64,000 nucleotides of DNA from NCBI GenBank assembly GCA_006503535.1, contig QYRS01000006.1, positions 1,240,001 through 1,304,000 on the forward strand, in the 5' to 3' direction. Every line of letters starts with the position of its first letter. The first letter of the stretch is position 1. Shown piece by piece: positions 43,401 to 53,153 of this stretch. The stretch is from Arthrinium phaeospermum. Lineage: Eukaryota; Ascomycota; Sordariomycetes; Amphisphaeriales; Apiosporaceae. The position numbers were made by a program, and so were the translations under genes. Under the pieces are notes generated by a model. That model was not told the origin of the DNA, ran no database searches, and saw only the letters and a list, made by a program, of their open reading frames with translations.

Positions 43401-45103
43401 AAGAAGCGAATACGCAGGCATCAAACAGACACGAATGGCTGCCGGTATTCTCTGACTATTACCATCGCCGTCGCGGGATGATGACACTTCTCATGTTTGC
43501 GAGTGCGTTCCAGTGTCTTGACTCGGGCGAGCAACAAAGCAACGTCTTCCAACCGTCTGGGTGGAGCCCCCGGCGGCAAAACCCCATTGATTGCAATTGC
43601 TTTTCCTATCGTTTCCAATATTGATCTCAAGCAACGGCGCGCATTGCCCACACTCTATCTGCATTGACAGGCTGTTAGACATCGATCAGACTTGGCGCCA
43701 ACGAGGCATCTTGTGCACAGAGCATCCAGTGGTGATGTGCTTGCTGTGATGTTGCCGTAATTTACGTAGATTCCCTCCCCTACTGTTCCTCCTAGGTACC
43801 TACTCAGGGCGGCGACTGGCCACGGAGGAACCTGCCGCCAAGGAACTTCCCTACCTCTCTCCTTGAGAAACGTACCCCCGTAACAGACGTCGTCAGCCAA
43901 AACAACAGGTTTCACACCTAACAGCCTGATTACGATCACGATCTGGTGAAGCAATCGATTGCTGTTTACTTTGTACATTGAAAGCCTCACTTGGAACCGG
44001 ACATCTGCGTTTCCTTCACCACGGGCAAAACAAAACACGTATTGATCGGTCCTGGGCCAGTCAGTCGTTCATCCCGCCCAGGCCGAGGATTCCGGGGAAA
44101 CGCGTTGGATGCTGACGACTGCCATGCCGCAACACGCACTCAGTAATCCTAGTTTTGCCGACGCAGTACCACAACACCACACTGGACGGCAGGCGGGGAA
44201 CGCTGCAACGCCCGTATCCCCGGCATTTGATTTCAACCTACCAGACAAGCCCGCGCAGCTTGTTGGAGACGATCTGCACGCCCGTCCTTGGCGGATGGTC
44301 CCACCGTAGTTCGAGGTGAGCACGACGATGCGACCAAAGGAGGCATCTGGCACCAACGAGATATACAGATGCCACGACGACCCAAGACAAATACTGGCGT
44401 GCCACGGCAGGTGAGTCGTATATCTTCCGTGGGTTCCGTGATGGGCTACCCTTTTCTTTGTTTGTGCCCCTACCGTATGATTGGCGGACTGCATCGGCAT
44501 GCGTATGCGTATGCCTCCCAAAGGCCTATCGGTCTTTCGCGTCTAGCTACCGGCCGCATGGCTATACCTCCGTCCGATTGCCTTTCATCGTGCTTGAAAG
44601 TGCTTCTTCTTCGTCAATGATCTGGTGATGACGGTGGCCGGTTGCTTCTGCCCGGCCAGTCGGATTCGGAGCTTCTGTACGACCCTCCCTAACCTGCGCC
44701 AAAAAGCAACGAATCCGCGTGCCTAAAGGTCAATGCGGAGGGGGGAGTTGGCAAGTCGCCAGCCAACGGAGCAAAGCTTGTCGATCCTACTATCAGCACT
44801 TGCATGCAGCACACGCAGTCCTATATCCCCGGGACCGCACCTCGGACAAGGGTGGGGTAAGGAACCCGAGCAACGAAGCAGCGAGATGCCTTAAGTTCGA
44901 CAGGTGCAGCCGGTTTATCGTTTCTTTCGCATTCTCACACTTCCATCTCAGCGACCAAATACAGTAGTACGGGCATTGATTGAGATCTCTTACTTTCCGT
45001 ACTTTATACCGTCATTCATACATCAGGGCAGCCCCTTAATTCAGAAACTCCGTCCGTCTCACTACCTACCATCCCCTCCTCCAAACCAGTCAGTCAGTTC
45101 ACC
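40499..45103. other. 4.6-kb gene-free divergent intergenic region
   Basis: Lies between the start codons of btgC (minus) and a cupin gene (plus). I find no frame with domain or coding composition despite many short open frames. Small perfect inverted repeats occur at 41824-41839 (GTGTCAAAATTGACAC) and 41884-41906 (AGCTTGTC...GACAAGCT). A long regulatory region or an unannotated non-coding RNA would both be possible, neither shown. Confidence 0.5.
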
Positions 45104-45681
45104 ATGGGTTCCACGGGCAGCGACAATGGCAAGCTCTCGAACCTGCCCCAGCAGCACAAGTTCGTGACGGGCCACAACGAGGAGGGCAAGGCGATCGTGC
45201 ACAGCCACGAGGACATCTCGTGGCAGGCGTACGACGAGAACCGGCTGGGCTTCAGCGTCGTCTACACGACGTCGGAGTCGCCGCCGGACCTGAACGGCGA
45301 CAAGGACGTGCTGATCCACCAGGGCGTCATGGAGTCGGGGAAGCTGGGGCTCGTGAACCCCAACGGCAGCGTGCTGCGCTACGTCGACTTCGAGCCCGGC
45401 TACCGCTGCGGCATGCACCGCACCCAGAGCCTCGACTTTGGGATTGTTATGGAGGGCGACATCCAGATGGTGCTCGACAGCGGCGAGACGCACGACCTCA
45501 AGCGCGGCGACGTCGCCATCCAGCGCGCCACGCAGCACCAGTGGGTCAACAAGAGCCAGACCGAGTGGGCGCGCATGCTGTTCGTGCTGCAGGAGTGCGC
45601 GCCCTTTACGTGGGCGGGCAGGAGCTCGGCGAGGACCTCGGAATCCACTCGGAGCTTCCCGCCAGTCGCAAGCCCGAGTAG
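45104..45681 (+). pseudogene. Cupin-domain protein with late one-base deletion
   Basis: Start at 45104 in a strong CACCATGGG context. About 193 residues are expected. The cupin core is intact: MHRTQSLDFGIVMEGDI (motif 1 region) and GDVAIQRATQHQWVN (motif 2 with His). After LQECAP, near the end, a C is missing from the run at 45602-45604: one frame runs on to 45832 with non-coding-like residues, the other continues LYVGGQELGEDLG to a stop at 45679-45681, which fits the conserved ending. Only ~25 terminal residues are affected, so the fold may survive. Cupins of this type often sit in secondary-metabolite or aromatic pathways; no such neighbours here. Confidence 0.75.
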
Positions 45682-46095
45682 TAGGCTGCGGAAGAAAGAG
45701 GGTCACAATGGAACTGGCCACCACGCCTGGCCGGTCCATGTTGGAAATAAGACAAAGGAAGCGCAAGGGCCACAAGGCGGATTAACTGTACACAATGGTC
45801 TAGGATATGGATATACAATACTACCTTGTTAACTAGAGATGAAATGCCTTTGTCAACTCGCAGAAAGAACCAGAATAGTAGACTTATATAACCGTGTCTC
45901 GACGGGCAGAACCGAAACAGGGGTTCGTAGACCTCTAAGAACATATCCAAAGCAAAACACGGTAAGTAATTTCCAACGGCCTACACCATCAACCAAATCA
46001 TCACTTAAAGAAAGCTTTAACGAGTAAACTATCAGCAAGCAGCAAGCCCCTCAAAACCGACCCGAGCTCCGTGCCCTCAACTTCCACCAGCAGCC
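45682..46095. other. Intergenic between tandem plus-strand genes
   Basis: About 410 bp, AT-richer than the flanks. No motif worth calling. Confidence 0.5.
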
Positions 46096-47046
46096 ATGGC
46101 GCCCTTCCCCTGCGGCCACACCGTCAACCAGCCGCGCGTCGCCCGCATGCTGGAAGTACTCCCCTTCCCTCCTAGCAAGAAGAAGCTCTGCGCCGACTGC
46201 CGGACCAAGACGCCCGAAGCCATCTTCGAGATCCTCAACAAGATCAACGACGCCCGCCTGAACAGCAGCAGCAACACCAACAGCAACGTCGGCGGTAGTA
46301 ACATCAAGAACATCAGCAAACTCTCTGCTTCTTCGTCGGCTGCTACTACTCCTACCACCCCCCGGACCCCCCGGACCCCCAAGCCCCCCACCAATCCCCT
46401 CGTCGCCACCCTCCACATCAACAGCACCACCGAGCGCAGCGCCTGGCTCTCCTACCTCCTCGACCGCCTCGTCTCGCACCGCCGCGCCCTGACCAAAGAC
46501 GAGGGCAAGGAGGGCTGGATGGCGAAGCTAGGGGAATGGTCCCGCATCGCCTTCCTCTGCGTCGACGCCGACGACGACCTGAAGGCCATGTGCGACACCC
46601 TGCGCCAGAAACACGGCAGCGCCGCCGAGGAAGAGGCCCTGCGGAGCTTGGCCCGCGCCGCCTTGCGCGCCTACGACGTCGACACGCCCAACGATCCGGC
46701 GACGCACCGGCTGATCGCGGGGCTCAACGATATGATCTTGGCGGCCGTCAAGCATGCGGACGAGGCCCGGTCGTTTGCGCAGGTACGCGCTGTGTTTGCG
46801 AGCGCGGCGGCGCTGCGGACGTTGGCGTTTGAGGTCACGACGGGGGCGGCGGTGATGTATGATCTGTTTGACGACTTTGAGCGGGCTTCTTCGGCGACTA
46901 CACCTGCTCTGGGCCGGAGGGGGAGTTTGCTTGGTGGTGGTGCTGGCAATGGTGGTGGGCTGAGTCGCAGTGGGAGTCGGCGGGCGGTGTCGGCGCAGTC
47001 GGTGGGGTTGCCGCGGACACCGGGCTTGCCTCGACGGGCCCTGTGA
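46096..47046 (+). CDS. Unknown 316-residue protein with Cys/His N-terminus
   Basis: A clean single exon starting in a CAGCCATGG context. The N-terminus has Cys6, His8 and a CADC pair (residues 33-36), a possible zinc site but too few ligands in view to name. Residues ~60-100 are a low-complexity Ser/Thr/Pro linker with TPRTPRTPK repeats. The middle 200 residues look like a helical bundle (AWLSYLLDRLVSHRRAL, ARAALRAYDVDTPND). The tail is Gly/Ser/Arg-rich. No signal peptide. Third positions are strongly GC-biased. Family not recognised. Confidence 0.6.
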   Translation: MAPFPCGHTVNQPRVARMLEVLPFPPSKKKLCADCRTKTPEAIFEILNKINDARLNSSSNTNSNVGGSNIKNISKLSASSSAATTPTTPRTPRTPKPPTNPLVATLHINSTTERSAWLSYLLDRLVSHRRALTKDEGKEGWMAKLGEWSRIAFLCVDADDDLKAMCDTLRQKHGSAAEEEALRSLARAALRAYDVDTPNDPATHRLIAGLNDMILAAVKHADEARSFAQVRAVFASAAALRTLAFEVTTGAAVMYDLFDDFERASSATTPALGRRGSLLGGGAGNGGGLSRSGSRRAVSAQSVGLPRTPGLPRRAL

Positions 47047-48649
47047 AGAGGTAGGATAGGATGCTTGAGGGAAGAAGGGATGGAGAAAGATGCAGGTGAG
47101 TAGATGTACACATACATGGGGGAATGTTTACGCATTACTTGCTTAAGTCGTGGTGACTCGATATGAATGGACTCCTTAGGGGGAGTGTAATAAAAGCACA
47201 GTCTGAGGATCAGGTAAGTACAACGATGGCTGGCGGCGATACTACATTAGGTGGCGCAGTTTGATATTCAATGCGCATCAACTCAGTTACATCATAGTGG
47301 GGACCGGTAAACAAAATACGCTGCTCCCAAGTTGAATATTCATAATTACTTAATACATTATATACAGATATAAAACCAAGGGCATATCCTTCCTGGAACA
47401 ACGCACAAGAATGGAAAAAGAGCGGCAGAAGGTAGCCAGACCCTGTCGCATATGCCAGATCTCTTGCCAAAGACGACTTTCAGGCTACGCATCCAACCGA
47501 AACGATCTTCGCGTTGGGGATCAAAACGATCTGGCCATTCTCAATTATCTGGATGTCGCCATAACCATCGAAACTTTGACCGATTCTTCTGTGCCATGCA
47601 CGACCGTATGTGGCTAAAGATGCTGGCACATCTTAGTGTTCCAATCCCGAACATCTGACACCGCATTGCGACATACTCGCTATAACACCAAGCGTCCTTG
47701 GTAGGAACAAAAGACTTGTTTGTGTTTATGTGTTTTATATTGATCTTCTTTCTACCTAGGAGGGAGACCTATAGACTCTCAACGGGGGTGGCCATAGAGG
47801 CTGACTCCCAGAACCCAAAGACTCATAAAGAGCAGGATACTTGGAAAAGGATATCCAAAAATTATGAACCCTCCAAAACGGTATCATACCCAAGACCTTG
47901 AAACTCCCAAGTGCTTGAGTGATCAATGGCTCCGTCGACTGGAGTACGAAAGGGGTAAGCTGTGGTTGACTCGGGGACCCACGACGCCTTGTTCGATCTC
48001 ACGCCCAGCATACATGATCATCGAGTATGGGAGGACGCAACAATGCAACCGCATATTGCAATCAGAGATCCAGGAGACCTGGATTGGCACCTTACGAGAA
48101 ATCAAAGTCTTTGGGTTCTGGGGGGAGCATGGTCGCAAGGCTCAAACAGCGAGTCGAGTTTTCGCTGGTAGGTGGACCACCCCGGGTCTTGAGAGCGGCG
48201 ATCCCTCCTGCGCCTGGATCTCTCTTGCTCGCTTGGAGTACAACCTGGATGAGCCAAAGTCTGACAGGTCGTGAAGTGAGGAAGCCTGCCCCCGATCGCC
48301 TAGTACCTGCCATTTTGCTGGAGGGGCTCAGAGATCCAGACTTGCCGAAAGGAAATCGGACAGCCGCCTCTCAGGGCCTGCCCGCCTGAGTCATAGGCGA
48401 CCCAAGGGCCTGAAAATGTCACCAGAACAAAGCGGGAGCTAGTAGCTGGTTACCGCCGAAGGAGTCCAGGAGCCTGCCAGCCCTCATGTGTCTCCAATTC
48501 GACCACTTGATCCCAAGTTGGCCGCAGGCGTGTCCAAAGGGACGGGCCTCCTGTTTGCAGGAAGGGCACGCTTTTGGCGGGCTCATCTCTCACCATGTCG
48601 TGATGCATTCGGGATGGTAGATATGTGAGCATCCGAGGGCAACGAGCTC
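47047..48649. other. Gene-poor boundary before the mosaic region
   Basis: 3' flank of the preceding gene, then ~1.4 kb of short broken frames without domain. No repeat matching the mosaic on its right was found by eye. Confidence 0.45.
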
Positions 48650-48727
48650 GTCATATGCTTGTCTCAAAAATTAAGCCATGCATGTCTAAGTATAAGCAAT
48701 TTTATGGCGAAACTGCGAATGGCTCAT
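48650..48727 (+). rRNA. 18S rRNA gene fragment (5' region)
   Basis: Seventy-eight bases match the conserved start of fungal 18S rRNA: TCATATGCTTGTCTCAAA, then ATTAAGCCATGCATGTCTAA, then GCGAAACTGCGAATGGCTCA. Only three or four positions differ from the usual sequence. The match stops abruptly on both sides, so this is an isolated piece, not a gene. Confidence 0.85.
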
Positions 48728-48887
48728 GGCATTTTCGGATTTGGACTGGCAAACTTGCACAACGCGAAACGAGGAGGAAGAAGGCTCTCCTGGTGGCAGA
48801 TGAGACAGGTCTCTCTGGGCAGGACGTTATCTGACAGTATTGTTGTTTCTCCGGGGAGTGTCTCTTTTGCTGTGTCTCTTTTGAGAA

Positions 48888-49079
48888 TTACCCGGGCGTG
48901 TCGTGGGCCTTGCAGTTGACCAGCTGAGTGGCGTACACCCCCCACTCCTGCTCGAGCATGTCGCCCATGGGGCCGACGATCTTGACGCCGTTGTCCTTGG
49001 CAGGGTTGTGGCTGGCGGTGATCATGAAACCGATGGCCTGGCCGGCTAGATTTCGGCTGCGGAGGGCAGACAGCCAACT
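48888..49079 (-). pseudogene. PCM1: Phosphoacetylglucosamine mutase active-site fragment
   Basis: The minus strand encodes LRSRNLAGQAIGFM, then ITASHNPAKDNGVKIVGPMG and EQEWGVYATQLVN, ending in a stop at 48888-48890. TASHNP is the phosphoserine loop of the alpha-D-phosphohexomutase superfamily, and the surrounding residues match the AGM1/PCM1 enzyme that isomerises GlcNAc-6-P to GlcNAc-1-P for chitin synthesis. Only about 63 of ~540 residues are present. It is flanked directly by the 5.8S fragment at 49091, so it is a displaced exon piece. Confidence 0.75.
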
Positions 49080-49090
49080 GCCAGTCTGCG

Positions 49091-49142
49091 GTGAATCGCA
49101 GGACTCAGTGAATCATCGAATCTTTGAACGCACATTGCGCCC
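49091..49142 (+). rRNA. 5.8S rRNA gene fragment
   Basis: Fifty-two bases match fungal 5.8S rRNA, including TCAGTGAATCATCGAATCTT and TGAACGCACATTGCGCCC. The sequence before and after is unrelated to ITS. Confidence 0.87.
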
Positions 49143-49144
49143 AT

Positions 49145-49349
49145 CGAGCATCGATCTCTCCCATCTTGCTGATGGGCAGCTTTCACGTCGTGATGGTGAA
49201 GTTGCCCTGGGTGTGGCTGCTCGTGGCGGCGTCCAGGTGCGCCGGGGTCGGGTACGGCTCCTGCGCCGAGGTGACGTGGCCGGGCGGGCCCATGCCCGTG
49301 GCGGCCACGATGGTCATGGGCCCCGTTGGCAAGCCCTTCTTCGCCTAGA
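49145..49349 (-). pseudogene. Coding-like fragment, unknown
   Basis: The minus strand reads GPMTIVAATGMGPPGHVTSA and so on to GNFTITT and a stop near 49178. Nearly every third position is C or G, which suggests descent from a real exon. The plus strand is also open (58 codons from 49174) but with less C-ending bias. No family recognised. Confidence 0.35.
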
Positions 49350-49559
49350 TTTCTCATATCTTGTGCCTCTTTGGGGAACAGTCGTGGGCCACTGCCAGGC
49401 CTGCGTATGTCTTGCCGTGTTTGTCTGCTCTGGGTCACTGGACGGAGCTCGATCGTACTGCGAGTCTGCATTACCAGCTCCTGAGGATGACCAGCCATGG
49501 TATCCACGTGAAAACAATAAATCAGAAACGCCGTTGAGAATTTGGGAAACCACCCATCC

Positions 49560-49755
49560 GTCAGTCCACCCAAGTCTCATGATGATCACCATGGTCCTCC
49601 ATTCCTCAAGTAGTGGCATGTCCATCGATTGCCGAGGTCCGTTCCGTGGTACTGGTCCAGCCTTCATGGTGTCCATGTCCATGAAACTAGAAAGGTCGGC
49701 CCCTCCAAGAGAGGCGTCCAGGACCTTGGGGGACTTGGAATGTGATCATATGTGA
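49560..49755 (-). pseudogene. Fragment with MDMDTMKAGPVP motif (copy 1)
   Basis: Minus-strand reading SKSPKVLDASLGGADLSSFM, then DMDTMKAGPVPRNG and WRTMVIIMRLGW. The core MDMDT-KAGPVP block recurs at about 56000-56040 in another fragment, with DNA similarity over ~37 bp. Boundaries uncertain; no known family. Confidence 0.35.
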
Positions 49756-49798
49756 GCGATGGAAGTCCCCACTGCCACAAGACCTGGCGCAAGCAGCT

Positions 49799-49960
49799 TC
49801 CTTGAACTCCTTCTCAATCACGATATGCTGGTTGACACCGAAGTTGGTGTGCTTAAGTCTAAGAACTTCTCAATGTCGAAGTTTCCATCCTCCTCCCAAT
49901 CATACGCGGGCGGACCAGCAGACTCATTGCAACGCAGACGCGGTGCGTCTGGTTCAGAGT
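49799..49960 (-). pseudogene. Acidic coding-like fragment
   Basis: The minus strand reads SEPDAPRLRCNESAGPPAYD then WEEDGNFDIEKFLDLSTPTS and a stop near 49826. Composition is coding-like, but the piece is short and its flanks are unrelated. Confidence 0.3.
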
Positions 49961-50091
49961 AGCCTCGGGGTCTGAATCAGGGCCATGGTCGGTACAGCTC
50001 AGCGGTGCGCCAGGGGAGGAGCATTGAAGTTGTTGTGGTAAGGCAAACTGCGGGCTTGATACGGAGACGGAGCGCTGACGTGACCATGCTA

Positions 50092-50251
50092 AGGTCTCGC
50101 AGGGTTGCTCATCATTCCGATAGGAGGCTGCGGGAGCTGAGGGGCGATGTCACCAATGTGGCGAAAGTTCTGAAACAGGTCGATTCTGTCAGAAGGCACA
50201 TGACCCTGGCCCGCGTTGGCTACGGGAGGGGGTCTCAGCGGGAGCGAGTGG
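50092..50251 (-). repeat. Dispersed coding repeat, partial copy of the 60.6-kb gene
   Basis: About 160 bp similar to 60973-61140 in the same orientation. On the minus strand it encodes RIDLFQNFRHIGDIAPQLPQ followed by PPIGMMSNPARP, against RIDLFQNFGHIGDIAPQLPQ in the other copy. It lacks the rest of that protein, so it is a truncated copy. Confidence 0.8.
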
Positions 50252-50689
50252 GCGGCGTTGGAGATGACGTTCTGTCGGAGGTTGCTGGCGCCAGGTCCGC
50301 GGCGGCCGCCTCGACCGCCTCGGGACCGCCGCCGTCTCGACGCTAGCAACATGACAATCGGGGCTCTTTGGTGATTCATAATAACTTTTCGAATCGCATG
50401 GCCTTGCGCCGGACATGGTCCATTCCAACCAAACGACAGGTATAGAGATTGGCTGCTCCCTGTGGATGGGCAGCATTGGTTGAATATTAACCCAGTGTTG
50501 CAGTAGTGGTGACTGATTGGGTCCAAGGGATGCTTCGTATTGACAAGTTGGGCCAATTGTGAAACTGGCTGACGACGCTGGAAGCCTGGTATATCTTGTA
50601 AAAGACGCCGTTTTTCCGCTGATTCTGGTCTTGGCAGGTGGCTGAAGGATCGATATCGAGATACGAAAACCAAGCAGGGGGAAAACGCC

Positions 50690-51140
50690 AAAGTGCCCCC
50701 ATTCCCACTCGTCCTCGACCTCGTCCTCGAGATCGCCGTCCGACAGCTCCTGCTCCATGCTCTGCGCGACTTCGGCGATGTAGGCCGAGTCAACGATGGG
50801 GTGACCTTCTTCGTCAACGTGGGGGCTGTCGGGGTCGTCGCCGTTGCGGTTGTCGGGTTCGGGGGCTCATATACGCAGCCCATGCGCCCATCCACAAGGC
50901 GACCCATAAACTGCGAAGCCGATACCGGGTCTCCAGAGAGAAGTCGTTCGACACCTTGGCGGTGGATTCCTGACTGATTTGAGGAATAGGGTCAACATTG
51001 TAAGGTCCACCCTCCTTCTCCGTCTTCTTGTCGCCCGAGAACGAGGTTGCCACGGGGCTCTTGAGCAATACAATCTGCTCCGCCGTGCCCTTGTCCCAGT
51101 TGAGGACGGCCTCAAGTTGCTCCATCTTCTTGGGCGCCAT
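50690..51140 (-). pseudogene. Unknown protein start plus acidic exon-like piece
   Basis: A start at 51140 (MAPKKMEQLEAVLNWDKGTA) opens a coherent stretch to about 50950 (VSNDF). Further down, in another frame from about 50866, the strand reads PEPDNRNGDDPDSPHVDEEG then VDSAYIAEVAQSMEQELSDG. An intron or a frameshift could separate the two; I cannot pick splice sites confidently. The first half is a small lysine-containing globular-looking segment, the second acidic. The start lies 17 bp left of a 28S rRNA fragment, so its native promoter is missing. Family unknown. Confidence 0.4.
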
Positions 51141-51156
51141 ACCTTTGGCAGGGACT

Positions 51157-51157
51157 C

Positions 51158-51188
<31 letters not shown>

Positions 51189-51199
51189 CAACAGGGACT
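51157..51199 (+). rRNA. 28S rRNA gene fragment (5' end)
   Basis: Forty-three bases match the 28S start, including TAAGCATATCAATAAGCGGA and GGAAAAGAAACCAACAGGGA. The continuation TTGCC of real 28S is replaced by CTCCCTC. A second 23-base match (AAGAAACCAACAGGGATTGC plus CCC) lies at 51273-51295. Confidence 0.85.
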
Positions 51200-51849
51200 C
51201 CCTCTTGAAGACGATCCATGTCTTCCACGCCTGACTTCACTCCTTGGTACTGTGGTCTCTCCACAACACTGCAAGAAACCAACAGGGATTGCCCCCTGCA
51301 GAGGCTCCATATCTTCCACGCTCGACTTTCCTCCCGGCCCTTCGTTCTCATGATACCCTCAACAGGGCCCAACAGTCTGGCGAAGGCGCTCTGGCCAACT
51401 CTTGCCACCTTCACATCAGTGGTACCAACGATGCTTGCGGCACTCCAGCTGGAAACCCATCTCTTTCGCCCCCAGCCCATTGGGAGATACGATAGGCTGG
51501 GGGCGGAAAGAGCAGTCACCAGGCGTAACATCTGGTGCCCGTTGCCCATAGACGGTTGCATCATACCTTGACGGGGACCGAGGTTCGCGTATCGGTGCAG
51601 CAACGTGTTCCCAGTTCTGCTGGATTCCCTATCCCTGAATTCCGCGTAGGTGAAGGTGAGGTCGTCGATCTCGTCTTCTGTCTGCTTAGGAAGAGGGACG
51701 TAGAGAGGCTTGACCTCAGGGGCCTTCTTCTTGGGAACTTCGGCGTGGTTGGCGAGGTTATTGTGCAGCGTTTCGGCTGCCAAGGACGAGCCCACGTCGA
51801 GGTCTGGGGTCTCCTTGCCGCCCTTCTTGTCGTTCTTCTTGCGAGGCAT
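51166..51849 (-). CDS. Open frame ending in antisense 28S rRNA sequence
   Basis: From ATG at 51849 an uninterrupted frame of 227 codons runs to a stop at 51166-51168. The first ~80 residues look genuinely coding: MPRKKNDKKGGKETPDLDVG, then EVPKKKAPEVKPLYVPLPKQ and EIDDLTFTYAEFRD. The centre is less convincing and could contain introns. The final eight residues (VGFFSSAY) are translated from the antisense of the 28S fragment, and the stop codon itself lies in 28S sequence. So the 3' end of this frame is acquired. Family unknown; expression not shown. Confidence 0.35.
51182..51336. repeat. Two 64-bp copies, period 91, each starting in 28S sequence
   Basis: Copies 51182-51245 and 51273-51336 share AAGAAACCAACAGGGA at the left and TCCAT-TCTTCCACGC further on. 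The second keeps more of the true 28S sequence than the first. Confidence 0.75.
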
Positions 51850-52739
51850 TGTGATGAAGACGAGCCTTTCGGGGTTGAAGGTATCTCCATTGTGTTGAGG
51901 ATGCATGGGTTTGGCTTCATGCACTAGGAGAGGTGACGGTGAGCCGCAAACCGCGTGCGATGACGTCCCACAGATTCCTCCAGTCAAAGCCCCTGCTAGG
52001 CGTCAGATGCCAAGGCTTACCGCAAAAGCTGCAAGTGAAGACATTGCACTTGGGGCAGGTTGCGATCTTGCCGTCAAGGCGTGGCGGCGTATACGACGAC
52101 GGAGTTGTACTGGATCTTGGCGAGATTTCGTAAGAACCACAGGCCCTCCTTCTTTGCTGAAGTTCGTTCGTGTGTGTTTTCTCCCTTTCCGGTCAGCAAT
52201 CTGAATAAGTACAGATTTGACCGATGATGCCCTGTCGGTGCACCCAAAATATAGCAACAGCAACCTCTCGCAACATCGGCAAGAAGTATGGTAGAGGAAG
52301 AAAGAGGCACCAAAGGCTCAGCAGTGGCGGAGAGACCCATCTGCAAGTTAGGCATCCTCATCGTGCACAGAGCTGCCGCATTTGGGCTCAAGGGCCGGCC
52401 TTGAATTTCTAATATTAGCACGGTCATTCTCTTGAACGGGTGGTGTTATTCAGGTGATAATTACTTCTCCTCTCCGGTGTGTTGTTGTCGTCCATCATGT
52501 AAGCTTCTGAGGGTGTGTGCCCTGCATGGGTGGGCAGAGGCCTCGTGAAAGGGAGTCTGCGAGGAGAAGGCCGCACAGTACCCAGCCATTAGCGGCATGA
52601 AGGAAGTTATCTGGCCCACGCAGAGTATGGGTCAGTACCTGACGGTGTTATTATTGGTCGACATCTGAAAACTTGGTAATTCGACGAGGGCCAGACCACT
52701 CCTCCGTTTGATCAAGGTCGCCAGGGAGCTTTGATCATA
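51850..52739. other. Mosaic region, no fragment recognised
   Basis: Short open frames on both strands without domain. Composition is intermediate between coding and intergenic. Confidence 0.4.
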
Positions 52740-53153
52740 TCATCCGGAAGAGGAGTTCTCCATCGTCCAGAGAAGGAACGCATCGACGAGCTGGTGGTGT
52801 ATTACTGTGAATTCTGGATTGCCACCTTGGTTGAGTTTCAGGCGCTCGCACTGCGGTTTGTCCGTGGCGAGGTCGAACTTGGCAAGCACCTCCTTGAAGT
52901 CTGCCTCCGGGGGGCGCATGCTGCTGGTCATCTTGCTCGAAGTCCAGCCCTGCTTTATGACCTGTCTGATGCGTGCCTTTGCCTCGTCATACGACAGCCC
53001 CATGGACTCCTGTTGAGCCTCGGCAAGCCTCTCGGCCATGGCCTCCTGCGAAGCCATGAAGCTCCCCATGGAGGATTCCCGGATCTGCTCTTCTTCCAGA
53101 GCTTGCTTCTTGCTCTTCTTCAGTTGGCTAGTCGATTCTTTTCCTTCTTTCAA
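52740..53153 (-). CDS. Unknown helical protein piece, 137 residues
   Basis: An open minus-strand frame with Glu/Lys/Gln-rich helices (EAMAERLAEAQQESMGLSYD, then EAKARIRQVIKQGW) and an end KLNQGGNPEFTVIHHQL. Codon use is coding-like. Its first ATG overlaps by 4 bp the stop of the upstream frame, and in the shifted frame coding continues upstream (ALKEGKEST), so this and 53150-53650 may be one gene divided by an indel. No known family. Confidence 0.4.
   Translation of the reverse strand: MKEGKESTSQLKKSKKQALEEEQIRESSMGSFMASQEAMAERLAEAQQESMGLSYDEAKARIRQVIKQGWTSSKMTSSMRPPEADFKEVLAKFDLATDKPQCERLKLNQGGNPEFTVIHHQLVDAFLLWTMENSSSG

Noticed and set aside
45062..45775. 237-codon minus-strand frame
   Set aside because: Antisense shadow of the cupin gene at 45104; the plus strand has the cupin motifs and a strong start context.
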